Source: Agelaius tricolor
Lineage: Eukaryota; Chordata; Aves; Passeriformes; Icteridae
Direction of reading: 5' to 3'
DNA: 64,000 nt
NCBI GenBank assembly: GCA_023055355.1
Contig: JALJCS010000012.1
Location: forward strand, 9,522,501 to 9,586,500
Shown here piece after piece: positions 25,801 through 37,893 of the stretch (position 1 is the first letter of the stretch; the number at the start of each line of letters is the position of its first letter). Both the position numbers and the translations under genes were made by a program. Below the pieces are notes generated by a model. The model did not search any database, was not told the DNA's origin, and was given only the letters and a program-made list of their open reading frames with translations.

Positions 25801-26084
25801 CAAGGGATCCATACTGTTGGAGCTGAGGAAAGCCTAAAAGCCAGCTAGAGTTTATGTTCTGTTTCCTATTATGAATTGAGTTGACTGCAGCTGTGGTGTT
25901 GTGGGATTTAGAGCTTTTACATTGATGGGGATTTGGCACATCAGAGCAGAAGGTATCTGCTGATTGCTTGGGGAGATGCAGACAATATCTGTGTGCTAGG
26001 CAAAACAGAAACATATCATAGAAAGTTCCTGTTGGATGAAATCTTTGCCCTGCCAGATAAGATGCTGATGACTTTGATACTTTT
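22851..26084. other. intergenic stretch, no gene seen
   Basis: No gene recognised. It contains a nested inverted repeat at 23,181-23,244 (arms GTAACCTT/AAGGTTAC around CACATAGCT/AGCTATGTG). Otherwise it is unremarkable AT-rich DNA. Confidence 0.6.
23181..23244. repeat. nested inverted repeat
   Basis: An outer 8-bp pair (GTAACCTT at 23,181-23,188 and AAGGTTAC at 23,237-23,244) encloses a perfect 9-bp stem (CACATAGCT at 23,212-23,220 and AGCTATGTG at 23,227-23,235) with a 6-base loop. The left side carries about 23 unpaired bases, so it is an imperfect hairpin. It may be chance or the remnant of a small foldback element. Confidence 0.5.
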
Positions 26085-26162
26085 TCCCATCCATGGCAGG
26101 GAGGTTGGAACAAGATGATTTTTAACCCAAATCGTTCTATATTTCTATGACTCAGTGATTTC
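26085..26162 (+). mobile_element. short CR1 LINE 3' tail
   Basis: This reads as the extreme 3' end of CR1 in sense orientation: CCATGGCAGGGAGGTTGGAAC, AAGATGATTTTTAACCCAAATC, then TTCTATATTTCTATGACTCAGTGATT, a degraded form of the terminal TTCTATGATTCTATGA repeat. Only about 75 bp are recognisable, typical of severe 5' truncation. Confidence 0.8.
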
Positions 26163-29100
26163 CTGGCTAGACAATTATAAAGGTTTTCCTCTCCTTTGGA
26201 CCTTCATGCCATGCCCTTGTGTTTCTAGGGAGCTTAGCCAAGAAGCCCACTTGCAAATCTGTTGGAAATCCAGACATATTCACATCTGGAGCTGTCCCAG
26301 GACATTCCAGTTTGAGCCTGCCTTTCCCTAGATTCTCATGTGTGAAAAAGCTGCAGTTTATTTCTTCCCTACATATTTGCAGGAACGGCTATTGCTAATC
26401 TTCCAAATAAAATTAAGCTAGAGCAAGTTTGCACATTTTGATTTGCCTCAAAATCAGCATGACAAAATGGCTTCCTAAAGGAAAAAAGAGGGGTTTTTTG
26501 TTTTGTTTCTTAAGATGAAACAAGGGAACAAAGGGCTGTCTTGCAATGCAGGGATCTGTAAAGGAAGAAGCCCACATTGCCAGAAGGAAGGAGGAAAATG
26601 CAATGCTCCAAAGAGAGTGAAACATTTGTGCTTGATAATCTGTACATTAAACATGACTGTCTTCAAACAGAGTCAGAAACCATGTGTGATATTTGAATTT
26701 CAATTCTTTCATTGTTCACCTGTGTTTTGTTTTTCCTCTCAGACCCTTCTCTCTCATCTGAAGTCTGGGATTTTTTTAAGAAATCTAACGATGAGTTCCC
26801 ATTCCAGTTGTTATTGAGCACCTCGGATTTATGGGAAACTACACAGGAGCACTGTGTTCCTTCACTTTTTGTGGATAATTAACTGGCTCAACTGTATTTG
26901 GACTTCTTTCAAACTGCAGAATTATTTACAAGAATGGTAGATGATCAGGTATTTTCAAAGAAAGTTTAGTAATAATGTGCATCTACTGGTAGCAACTAAA
27001 TTCCTAATTTCCTGGCTGGGTTTGCTCCAGTGTAGGAGCAAATTTTTCTGTCCAAAGTAGGATATTGTGGTGAGCATGCATCCCTTCATGGAGGGGCTGT
27101 GTTCAACACCCAATATATTTTCTAAGAACCCAATCCTAGGGGAGGTTTAAAAAAGGCTTAGCAAAGCCTTTTGCAGGGCAGTCCCGTGTGTCAGAAGAGG
27201 GGAAATTCACGGCCTATTTCCTCTCACTGAGAAAGTTCTTAATCTTGGGAAACCTTTTCAAGTTATCATAAATTCTTGCAATGGTCCCACTTTGGGTGAT
27301 TCGGTGAGATATTTTATATCTCAAAATAGGTGGAGCACTTCCTTTCCTCTGAAACAGTGTTTAAACCTTAATTGGAGATGAGATTATAATTAAGGCCACC
27401 TTTCTCTCTCCAGCAATCAAAGCAGCTTTTGAAGACCTTTTTTAAAATACTGTCTATAAAGCTCTTAAAAACTCATAAACACATCAAAGAGTTAAAAATA
27501 GCTGCTGTTGTTTCCCTATTGCTTTTTCTCCAGTGCTTTGAATTGCATCCTGTAATCTCCTGAATCTCTGCTCACAAGCCCTTCCCTGCAAACATCCCTT
27601 GCACTCTGCTAAAAACACAATCTGCTGCTCTACCAACACAGCCTCACACCTTGCTGTAGATTAGCTCATCTTCATTACAATATCTTTAACTGGAATGTAC
27701 AGCTGATCTTTGAGGCTTCCCAGTGGAATCAACGACTCTTTCCTATCAAAATAAATGATTTTCCAAAAGCTTCCTTCCTGTGCTGGGAATTCAATGCCAC
27801 CAAAAGTGAAACTGATGTTTCTTGGTCATTTTGATTGTAGCTTTTTCCCAAGGTGATCTCTGTTGCTTAATTTACAGACACAAATGGCAAGCAGGGTGAC
27901 CTATTGTTTATTCTCTGGGTGTGTAGGTCTGCAGCTGGGAAGAATGAACAGATGTGTGGGTGCTGAGAAGCTCTTGGTGCCTTGGGCCACACCTGACTTT
28001 CAGCATAGACCTGGGCCAGGGATTAGAAACTGGGAAAAAGGGAGAAGTCATTTCAGCTGAATAAGTCTTTTATCTTCTCTCTGTTTACCTAACTACTGTG
28101 CAAAAGCCAGGCAAATCTACCATTATAATCCTCTCTTGAAAGAGATGCAAAGAATAAAGATGGGTGTCAGGTTGTGAAGAAAAAGAACAGTGACTTGGAA
28201 CAATCCAGCAGTGTTTACCCACTCTGAACAGCAGAGATAAGAACAGAGGTGATAAAGAAACCTAAATCCCACATCAACAGCACAATATTAGAAGGTGATT
28301 AAGACTATGGACCTAAGGGAATGTACATTGCAGTAATGAAAGTGGAGTACCTGGGTTTTGGGTTACCTAGGAAAACAGGCAGGTTGGACTGACCTGTGCA
28401 GGCACTGGTGAGGCCAAGGGGCACAGGCTGATCCCATCAGTGCTGGGATGCTGTGCTGAGGGGCTGGGGCTGCAGCACAGGCTGCTCTGGCATCAGCAAT
28501 TTGCCTGATGGGAGCAGGGCAGCTCTGTGACAAGCCACCAAGCAAGGGCAGCAAAAGGGCTCTGCTTTGGAGCCAAGAAACTTTGGATTTAGATTTTGAC
28601 TCTTGGTTTGTCTTTTCCCCTAAATTCTACCCCACATCTGCAGAAATGTTTGTATTTAACGAACCTGTGCAAATTCTAGTGCCAATTGCTGTTCATCAGC
28701 TTCTTGGATCCTATATATAAATGTACACATGCTGTACCCTGGTCAGCTCTATTTATAACTCAACACTGCTGCTTAGAACTTCAGTGCTCATGTATGGCAA
28801 CCAACTACAATTAACTAATTCATTAATTAACCAGAAAATTTTTATGTCTGGTGACATACTTTAGCTTTGCTGTTCAAGGAAGGAGCAACAGAAAACTGTT
28901 CAGATTTTTAAGGAGGCTGAAGTAAAACTGTTCTGAAAATCTACTTTTCAGCATTTACTATGCCCTTGAAGGATGAATTGAGGCCAGTTGGCAGGCTTTC
29001 CTCAACAGAGATGACAAAACTGATAACATTTTATAAGCTCCCACTCCATATTTCTGTTTCTTGTGACTATTCTTAGAAAGCAGAGTTTTTATGGGTGCTA

Positions 29101-29289
29101 ATTATACCATTAAAATGCCAACTCCTCATGTCTTCTGTAAAAAAAATTGCTGTAATACACACACTCAGTAACACTTCTTTGGATCCCAGTGATGGGCTGG
29201 TGGGTAGGTGTGACCCACAGTGAGTGAACACTTGCAGTCTGTCTAAACTGAGCAGAACTGACTGAAGCAAAGATGATGCAAGAAGCTTA
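26163..29289. other. intergenic stretch, no gene seen
   Basis: No gene, RNA or named repeat recognised. Ordinary AT-rich intergenic sequence. Confidence 0.6.
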
Positions 29290-29723
29290 GCACACCCTCT
29301 TCTCCCTCCCCTGGCTGGCCAGGCTTGAGTAAATTCTCAAGACCAAGAGAGCATTCCCTAAATGCCCAGTCCTGCCATGGAAAGGTTGGAGGTTGTTGTT
29401 CTTCTATTATCTCCCTGGAGTCCCATACTGTTCTTATCAAACTTCTAAAGCCCATACCTCTTGGGTGTATTCTCATGGCTGCAGATCTTCACAGACTCCT
29501 TCTGCTGCATGCTGTTCTCTCTCAGGCCAGGGCTCCTCCAAGGCTCTCCCTGACTGGCTAACCTGCCCCCTTTTATCCCAGTCATCTTCATTGGTCACAG
29601 CTGCAGCCCAATTAAGGACATCACAGCTGCAGCCCATCAAGGGCAACAGGGACCTCTGGGGCAAAGCCTCTATACAGATATTCACATACATTTCCTCTAC
29701 TATAGGAGGTTTCCTGTGCTACA
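29290..29723 (-). mobile_element. probable LTR or other retroelement promoter region
   Basis: On the minus strand the order of elements looks like a viral-type promoter. Two copies of a 16-bp direct repeat (TGGGCTGCAGCTGTGA, plus-strand 29,595-29,610 and 29,621-29,636) are followed by a CCAAT box (29,590-29,594) and then a TATA-like GATAAAAGG about 15 bp further (29,569-29,577). The minus-strand text downstream (GGTTAGCCAGTCAGG and onward) then continues to about 29,290 without stops in one frame. I could not find clean TG...CA ends or a matching target duplication, so the limits are approximate and the family is unnamed. A cellular promoter or an unclassified repeat remains possible. Confidence 0.4.
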
Positions 29724-32700
29724 GAGCACATGGTAAGGCCACAGCTTGAATGGAAATACTGGGGTTTGTGCTTTCCTCTGTTTTAGAAGGAATTATGCCG
29801 GCAAATTTCTTGTTGTTTGCACCACCTCTGAAATCTGGTGCAAAATAACTTCCCAGCACTATCAGAAAGGTAGGATGTGCTCCCAGTTCTGAGGATTCTC
29901 TCAAATAAGGAATGATATTTGGTGTTCCTAACCTAAATGGTGTTAAGTTCTCAATTAGAGTCAACTTGCAGTCACATACTCTTCAGCCTCTGACTTACAC
30001 TTGCCTGTTAAAAGCTACAGATTTTCCTGCAGACCTGTCAAGTAAAATGGCTCATGAAACAATGCCAGATAACTTAATAAGGGCTTATAAGCCTCTTTTG
30101 ATAGGCTTGTGACTGAAGCCTTGATTTACAGCCCTGTTTGTGATGCAGACATTCCCTTCAGATCTGTTTTTTCCATTTCTTATGTAGTTCTCTTGTTGTT
30201 ACTGTGCCTGCAGATGGTATCCCCTGTTTGAGGAGGTGGAAATACACATGCACAAATGCTATGTAGTGATGTAATGAGGCTGTTCAGAATAAAGCTATCA
30301 CCTTCACAAGCCTGCAAGATGATTTGGATTGAGACAATGGACCCAGATGCCTGTGAGCTCCATCTTCCAAGACAAAGAGAAGCATGTACCAGGTCTCAGG
30401 AGCAAAGAGCTGAAGGTAAGCCCATCACTGACTACAGAGAGGCCACAAGGCCCCAGCAAGGGGGCAGGGAGCAGCCTGGTAAGGGCAGTATATGTGTCTC
30501 TGGAGAGCGTTTGCCTTTTCTTCCTCTTGAAACAATCTTGGCATCATGAAGTACAGAAAATCACAGTATATTCTATTAAACATGTGTGCATCATGGTTAC
30601 GTGTACTTCATGACCTGATGTCTCTTCCCACACCATGCCTAGAGCAAACAGCAGGTCACAGTGGTTGCAGAGGGGTGGAGGACACAAGTGTGCAGCGCTT
30701 TGCTGTGCCACAGTGGGAGTCAGTCTGTCCTGTGTCTGTCTGCTGGAACAGCAGCCAGCCTGCCCTCCCAAAGCTGGCCCTGCTTTACATCCAGCCTTCT
30801 TTGTGGTTCCTGCTGCAGTGGCAGCTGTGTCATGTATCAGGCACAGACAATACATGACAAAGCATCTGCTGTGAGAGAAACTTCGAGAAAGAACAGCATT
30901 TTGAAACTCTGTGCTCTTAAAAACTGCTCAGCTGTAATCTAGAAAGGTGCAAAGGGACCCTGTCCTTTAGGATGAAAAGCACAAGGCAACACAAGGCACA
31001 AGGGCAGCCTGGAGAGAAGAAATATTGTCTTTCATTGACGTTTCTGGGTGAGTCATTCCCCCTCGGTCTGACTCAGCACCGAGCGCTGCCGCACTGCCCA
31101 GAACATCTCCCAGCTCACACAGCCACTGCCCAAGGGCCAGAGCCCCTCTGGGGCTGCAGGGCACCCTGGTGGCTCAGAGGGTGCCTTGGCCAAGCAGCTG
31201 TGCCTGGGACAGTGGCTCTGAGCCTGACCTCTGTCTGCAGCCAAGTGCTTGGCAAAGTCCCGCTGACATCTGCCTGAAGCCTGGGTTTTCTGGAATGTAC
31301 TTGAAAAGCTTAACAGCAAAATGCCCCAATGAGACAGGAAAATCTTTCTGTGATGTGTAAATGTGTTGCTGCTCATTCCAGGTGCTGATCTAGATCTTTC
31401 CCATTTGCTGGGAGAGGCTGTCTGCAAACTTCTGCCCATCTCCCAAGCAGCAGGAGCGGCTCCAGCTCCTGGGCTCTGCTGTTGCCATGGCTTTGCCCCG
31501 GTGTAAATGAGATCACAAACTGGCTCCCTGCCACTGCACATGGGTTTTGGTGAGAAATGAATTATGCTTGTCATTGTTTGCTTGGGTGTTTTTCCCCCAG
31601 CAAGCCTGAGAGTAGCACTGCTCAGATAATCCTCACCTTGAGGAAGATGCGGTGTTGATGTTTCTTTTAAAAGGGAAAACGAGAGGAACTAAAATGAATT
31701 AGGGAACCAAACTGTCCCTAAATTTGGGCACCATGTCTCAGGATGTATTTTCAGTGGTTTTGTCTTCAGTGACATGTCTAATAACTTTTGTTGGCACTTG
31801 GCTAAACAGAGGGCTGGGAGGCACAAAGTCCAAAATCAGCTCTCCAGATCTGCCACCAGTAATCTGGATAGATGGGGGTAAGTGGCTGAATCTTTTGATG
31901 CTGATGCTTCCCTTAAAAACAAAAACAAAAAAACCAAATAAACAAACAAGAAAAAACCTCTGGATGTAATTTTTCTATTTTGGCTCTTTAGATGATCTTG
32001 ATGAGGCCCTGGTATGGCTCTGCAGCAGCCCTCTAGCAGGAACATCTTGGGCAAAAATCTGTCTGATATCTAAAGTGCTCAGGGTATGAGTGGAGGCAGG
32101 TGAAGTAGCTGTAGGCTCAGTTACAGGAGACATATTTGATGTGCAAAGAAATTTTTCTTTTCCCTTATCCACCTGGATTATGTCTGGGAATATTTTTCTA
32201 AAAAGGACTTTTCTATTTTGTTTTGTATAGTACTTATGTACTGTATGCAGTACATATCATATATGAACAACATTCAGAACTTGTAGGCTATGAAATAAAT
32301 CATTGGATTGTCTGAACAAAAACTACTCCTTTTAATACATTGCAATGTCTTCTGAAAAAGTTAAAATTCAAATATATTCCTAAATGTTGCACCTCTAGAA
32401 TTCTTTATGTGAGGATGTGTCTTCCTGTAAGAGAGTTATTTTTTATTTTCACCATCCTTTTACGGAGGTTTAAATTATCTTGAGTTATTCAATAAAACCC
32501 ACAAAATTGCTCTTTACACAATTACTCAGAGAGAATGTTCCGTTATGTGACAGTCACAGAGCCACATAATATCCCTTTCATCATAACTTTCTGCTGCTTT
32601 TTCCCACTAAGTGTTTGAGAAAGTAAGACAAGTTCAAAATATTCCAGTGCTTGTGTGGCCTGGGTGCTGCTGATGCCAAGGGAGAAATTCTGGGTATTCC

Positions 32701-35700
32701 TGCCTGGTCCAGAGAAGCCTATTTATTAGGATAAATAATGTGGATGTGCCTCACCACCCTAACCAGGATTCTCTGACCCGACTTGCTTTCATAATTTCAA
32801 AGCATCTGATTTCCTTTCTATCCTGAGCACTTTCTTTCTGACTTTCATATGAAAAAGGTGATGATGCAGTGATGATGGCAAGCATTTGAGACAGACTTAA
32901 GTCTAAGGACTTGGTGGATTTTGAGGAACACTTAAAGGTGTGAGCTGGAGGGACTCAGGTTTGGGGTCTAGTCCTTATGGGTCCTGTAATTCTTGGATCA
33001 GACTCTTTGGTGTCTCTATGTCCAAGTTTTCAGCCTACAAAAGGAAGAAATTTCTCTGTTGTAGGGGGGTGCTGTGAGCATAAATGTTAAAAATCATGAA
33101 GCACTCTAATTCTGAGATAATGGAGGCTCTATAACAAGGATGGGCAGAGACCAAGAAAGCTTTTTACATGGAATCTAATGAGATGGAACAAAGTCCTTGA
33201 TGGCAAAAGTCACAAGTTTCACTGATTCCTTGAGAATCAGCCTGGTTGTAAATTTTGCAGATGTTTCTATGCTTAGATCTTCCTAGATATGAGAGGAGGA
33301 CTTTTCCTGTGTGAGCCTGAGCACAGTGCACCAGCAGTGGGAGGGTTTCAGAGCTGGTCTCCTCACCCTGGGTTCCTGCTGTGCCTGGTCAATAAGGGCT
33401 CAGGTATTTATTAAGCCTTGAAAAGCCCACAGGAAGGAAAAAAAGGTTGAATGTGTATCTACCCCTGAAAACAAATGGTATTTTATGATACATCAAAGTT
33501 TTCTTCATGGAAAATTCTGGTTTTACTTTCTATGTTTGCAGGCTGAATGCTTTTCTGCTCAAGATCCTTTAAAGGGTTTGTTGTGCTGATCTGGCTGAAT
33601 GAATAGTTTAATGATAAACAGTCAAACATGGCAAGAAAATATGAAAAGCTGCAGCTGCAGGTCCCCCAGCAGGTCTCTTTGAAGTCAGACTCACTTCTGA
33701 AGTGCTCTTTAGGTTTTACTCTCACCTTGCAGAAACCCTCCTGGCAGGAAAGGAAGATTTTCTCTCTCAGAGCTGCTGGCAGGAGGGGATCTGCTCTTCC
33801 TTACCTATATCCATGATGCTGGATTTCTGATTCCTTTCTGCTACTCAGGGTTCCCCTGGGATCCCTGTTAAACTGTTTATTTGGTACTCAGGCTGTGGGC
33901 AAAGTGTGAACCACATGCATGGAAGCTGTAGGTTGCTGTGAATTTTTCTCACACTACTAATGGAAATTCAGTGCTTGAACCCAGTTGTGAAAGCTAATTT
34001 GGTTCCATAATTTTGGCAGAAAATAATGTGCTAGGAGAGCCAAGGTCACCTTGCCTCGTGATGAAGAAGTGTGTGAGGTCTGAGGAGGCAGTGGGGGATC
34101 TCTCCTGTCTTGCATGGTGACTCTGAGCCATCTGCTTGGGAGAGCTTGTCCTCTGCAGTGCTGCAACAGGGCACGGGCAAGATGAATGGGAATGGAGAAA
34201 AAATCACCTTGTTCCCCTTCCCCTGAGAAGATAAAGCTCCTCACAGCTGCACACCGGGGCACAAATGCCACTGGGGGTACCCTGGGGGCCTGTAAATTCA
34301 GGGAACTTAATAGCCATGGAGAAGGAAGCAACAACATAAAAGGAAAAGTTAGAACTCATAGAAGGGAAAATTATTTTCTCCTGAAAATTTACATGCAAAG
34401 CAGGAATTATTCCTTATTTGAACCAAAAATATGGGGAATGAAGTTGTAATGTGTTTTTTCTCTTATCAGAATAGAAAATAATTCCAAATGCACTTATAAA
34501 GAACGACACTTTTATTTATTTATTTATGTTTCTTGGAAGAAAAAGAAGGCATTTCCAGGTTTTTTTCATTCTGTAGCTAAGGCAGGTGTTTGGAGTTTTG
34601 CTGTCTGCAGAAAGCCAAGCTCTCTGTGCCCTGTGCTGCCTTTGCCTGGCTCCCTGCACTGGCACACCAGGCTCTGCAGGGCTCCTTCCCTTCCCTTTTC
34701 TCTCCAGAAACAAAGGCCTGCAGGGGTTCCCTGCTCCACAGAGGAGAGCCAGAGGCTTTGAGCCAGCCTTGAAGGAGGCTCCTCTTTCTTGAATTATTTG
34801 CACCTGAATGGAGCTACCTGAGCAGGTGCCAGTTCCTGGGAATTGGGCACTGCCCAGCCTTGGCACCTTAGCCTTATTGTTTAGCTGGTGCCTCTTTCTT
34901 AGGAGCAATGTTCACTTTGGCTTTGGGTTAAGAACATTCTTGAAGCTTTCTCTCTTTTATGGTGAAGGATATGTTATAGTTAGCTTTTAGTAAGTTTGAT
35001 TTTTTCCATGAACTTTTTGTGTGCTATTACTCATAGCAGTGTGTGAGAATACTTGCATGTGTAATGAAAGCTATTTGGCTCCTTTATTTAATTCAATAAG
35101 CATTCATCTAAGAATTAAGATTTTTGTCTCTATATTTGAGAATCTGACTTCATAAATGGCAGCCTTTGATATAATCAATGTTTTCACATGTCTTCAAGAT
35201 CAAACACATCAAATAAATCATGTAAGTCTGTATCTTGTTCCCCAGTTGGCTGTTGATTGAATGTGCTAAATCTAAGCCCTCTCAGGGCCAGAGTTTTGGT
35301 CAGAGGCATAAACAAATGCTTCCTCATCTAAGAGAAGAAATGTTTGTCACTGGATAAAAGTTAAAAAATATTAAAATGTGAAACCAAACTAGCAAACAAA
35401 ACCAGAAAAATGTTTTCCTGTGTATGTAATTAGAGTTCTGCAGATTGTGGAACCCACCAAGATAAAAGTATTTGCTCCCACTGCACAAGACAGGCAGGAC
35501 AAATTGGTTGTTCCCTGTTCCCTGCAAGCCAAGCCTGTGAATTCAGGCCAGCTGCCTTGTGTTAATTGTGTCCTGTGCTGACAGGTGAGCAGGGGAAAGG
35601 GGCTGGAGGTGCAGACCTCCTGGGCTCTCCCCAGAGATGATTGTCCCACAGGCAGCAGAGCAGATAATGAAAACCTGGCAGGGAGGGTTGGAAGTGAGAG

Positions 35701-37475
35701 CGGTGCAGGTTAACCAGTGAGTCACGGTGTAACGCTGGAAGCAGCAGGGAGTTTGCCAGCATGAGTCAGAGAATGGCAGGATAAAGGTTCCTGAGACTGG
35801 GAGTGGTGGTTAGTGGCTGCCTCAGTAGCTGAGACATGTCCTTGAGCTGGCTGTGCAGAGAGGAGGCAGCTGGGGAAGCCTTGCTTAGGACACTTGGCCT
35901 CCAAGGTGGCTGGATAGCAGCAGGATCACAGCAGAAGGGCTGTCACTGGCTTTAGCCTGACCTGAACTGAGATGTTTCCCTTGGTGAGATGTTTCCACTT
36001 CAGACTTGCTTTGCAGCATGGGGAGAGCTGACCTGCTCCTGTCTGCAGAGCCAAAGTCAGCTACTGCCCTGAAAGAAGTGGAAAATTCAGAGCAACGTGC
36101 TGCACACTTTATCTGCCTGCCAAAATAAAGCTCTTGGGAACAGAAAGGCACAAGCCTGGAGGAAGGATGATACAGAAGCAATAACAATGCTGTCTCTGAT
36201 CCTTCACCACCTCTTTAACAGCCTGGATGCTGACTGATTAGGAATTTGAAGTGCTAGCTCTTCTTGCCCATGTTTCTCTTTGCCATGCCTCCTGGTGGTA
36301 CAGGACTGAGGTGTTGCCCCTTGTCTCATGCAGCTCCTGATTTTCTCTTTACAGCATGCCTCCCATCAGAGAGGCAAATACTCATTTTTCTAGCCAGTAA
36401 AAGAAATAGAATCAAGTCAAGATACAGAAATGTGTGGCAGGAAAAACCCTAGAACATCTCAGATCCCACTACTGCCCATAGGCTCAGATACAGCAGAGAC
36501 CTGCTGGCCAGTGAGGGTCACAAAGGATTGTGCAGGATGGGATTGTGCTCAGGATTTTTTTATCCACAGAGTTCTCAGGGCTGTTTTCAGTGCCCTGAGC
36601 TGCTCTATTTGTTCCACTTCAGCAGAGTGACTCCTGGGCCAATACTGAGGTGCTCCAGCTCTCATCCCCTCCCCACTTTCCTCTGGGTTCCTCTTGTCAC
36701 CCCCTGTACCCATGGCCACAAACATCAGAAATCACCTTTGTCACTCCAGTGCTCAGTGGGTGCAGACTGCTTCCCTTGGCAGAGCTGGGTTCATAAACCA
36801 GGCCAAGGGAACTAAATCAAAAGTGGTCTCAAACAGTTTCCCAATGCAGCCCTTTGCCTGCTGACACACTCCTGATTCTGCTGGGGAGAAGGGTCTGAGG
36901 GGCACACAGAGGCTCCAGGGCTGCCCCATCAATGTCTCTGGCTGGAGGGGCTGCTGCTCTCCCTCCCTGTTGCTAAGGAAGGTTTCTATGGCAAAGACCC
37001 ACCAAGAAAGTGAGAATTAGAGAGAGTTAATGCTCAAAAAGGATGAGCTTGATATTATGGGCAGCTGGCTTCTACAGGGGAAATAATCTGCTGGAAAGGA
37101 AGAGTGGCTGTCTCAGGTGCTGTGCAGAGCAGGAGGTGCAGCTGGTGTGTTTGTCAGGTTGGCTCATTTTAATGTTGGTAGCTTGTGGTAAATGCAAACC
37201 ATTAAACGAAATATTGGCTGTGAGATATTCTCATTACAAGAGTGGTCTTGTAGGATGATAAGCTGCAAGCTCCAGCCACGCTTCAAAAACTCTTGCTGTC
37301 CTGTAGGTGTACCCCCATCAGCTGGAGTACAGGCAAATGGGACTTGAATCCCCTGAGTAAAAATGCTCCAGTTGAAGTGGAACTCTGACTGCACACAAGA
37401 CATCAAAAAATCTTGGCATCCCTTAGGCTGGCCAATAGCTCAGAGCATCCTCCTTGGTGGCCTGGATTAGTCCCA
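29724..37475. other. intergenic stretch, no gene seen
   Basis: Nearly 8 kb with no supported gene. It contains an A-rich tract with C interruptions at 31,914-31,956. A possible splice donor (GAAG|GTAAGC) ends an unrecognised open stretch at about 30,256-30,415. Alone, this is not enough to call an exon. Confidence 0.6.
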
Positions 37476-37481
37476 GAGTGG
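37476..37481. repeat. target-site duplication, left of LTR copy 2
   Basis: GAGTGG, repeated exactly at 37,888-37,893 on the other side of the LTR. A 6-bp duplication is typical of class II (ERVK/beta-like) retroviral integration. Confidence 0.85.
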
Positions 37482-37887
37482 TGCTGTATTTGCAGGGATC
37501 CTCATGGCAGGGAGGAATGGTGAATCTGACTCCATGTTCTCAGAAGGCTCATTTATTACTTTATGATACTATATTATATTAAAGAATACTAAACTGTACT
37601 AAAGAATACAGAAAGGATACTTACAGAAGGCTAAAAAGATAATAATGAAAACTCCTGGCTCTCTCCAGAGTCCTGACACAGCTTGGCCCTGATTGGCCAA
37701 TGAGTGAAAACAACTCACAGCAGAATCCAATGGAACAATTACCTGTGGGTGAACAATCTCCAAACACATTCCACATGTGAGCACAACACAGGAGAAGTAA
37801 ATGAGATAAGAATTGTTTTCCTTTTTCTCAGCTTCCCAGGAGAAAAATCCTGGGCAAAGGGATTTTTCAGAGAATGTGAATGTGACA
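37482..37887 (-). mobile_element. solo LTR of a passerine endogenous retrovirus (copy 2)
   Basis: On the minus strand this starts TGTCACATTCACATTCTCTG and ends in TGCAAATACAGCA, so it has TG...CA ends. Perfect 6-bp duplications GAGTGG flank it. Inside are AAAAATCCCTTTGCCCAGG, CTGGGAAGCTGAG, two CCAAT-type boxes, GAGAGAGCCAGGAG, TCCTTTCTGTATTCTTTAGTA and AACATGGAGTCAGATTCACC. The general plan matches copies 1 and 3, but the wording differs enough to place it in a sister subfamily. There is no internal region and no open retroviral frame. The length of 406 bp and the perfect duplication suggest a fairly young insertion compared with copy 1. Confidence 0.9.
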
Positions 37888-37893
37888 GAGTGG
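37888..37893. repeat. target-site duplication, right of LTR copy 2
   Basis: GAGTGG, identical to 37,476-37,481. Confidence 0.85.

Noticed and set aside
30256..30420. Possible exon ending in GAAG|GTAAGC
   Set aside because: A good donor alone is common by chance. There is no matching acceptor, conserved peptide or neighbouring exon that I could identify.
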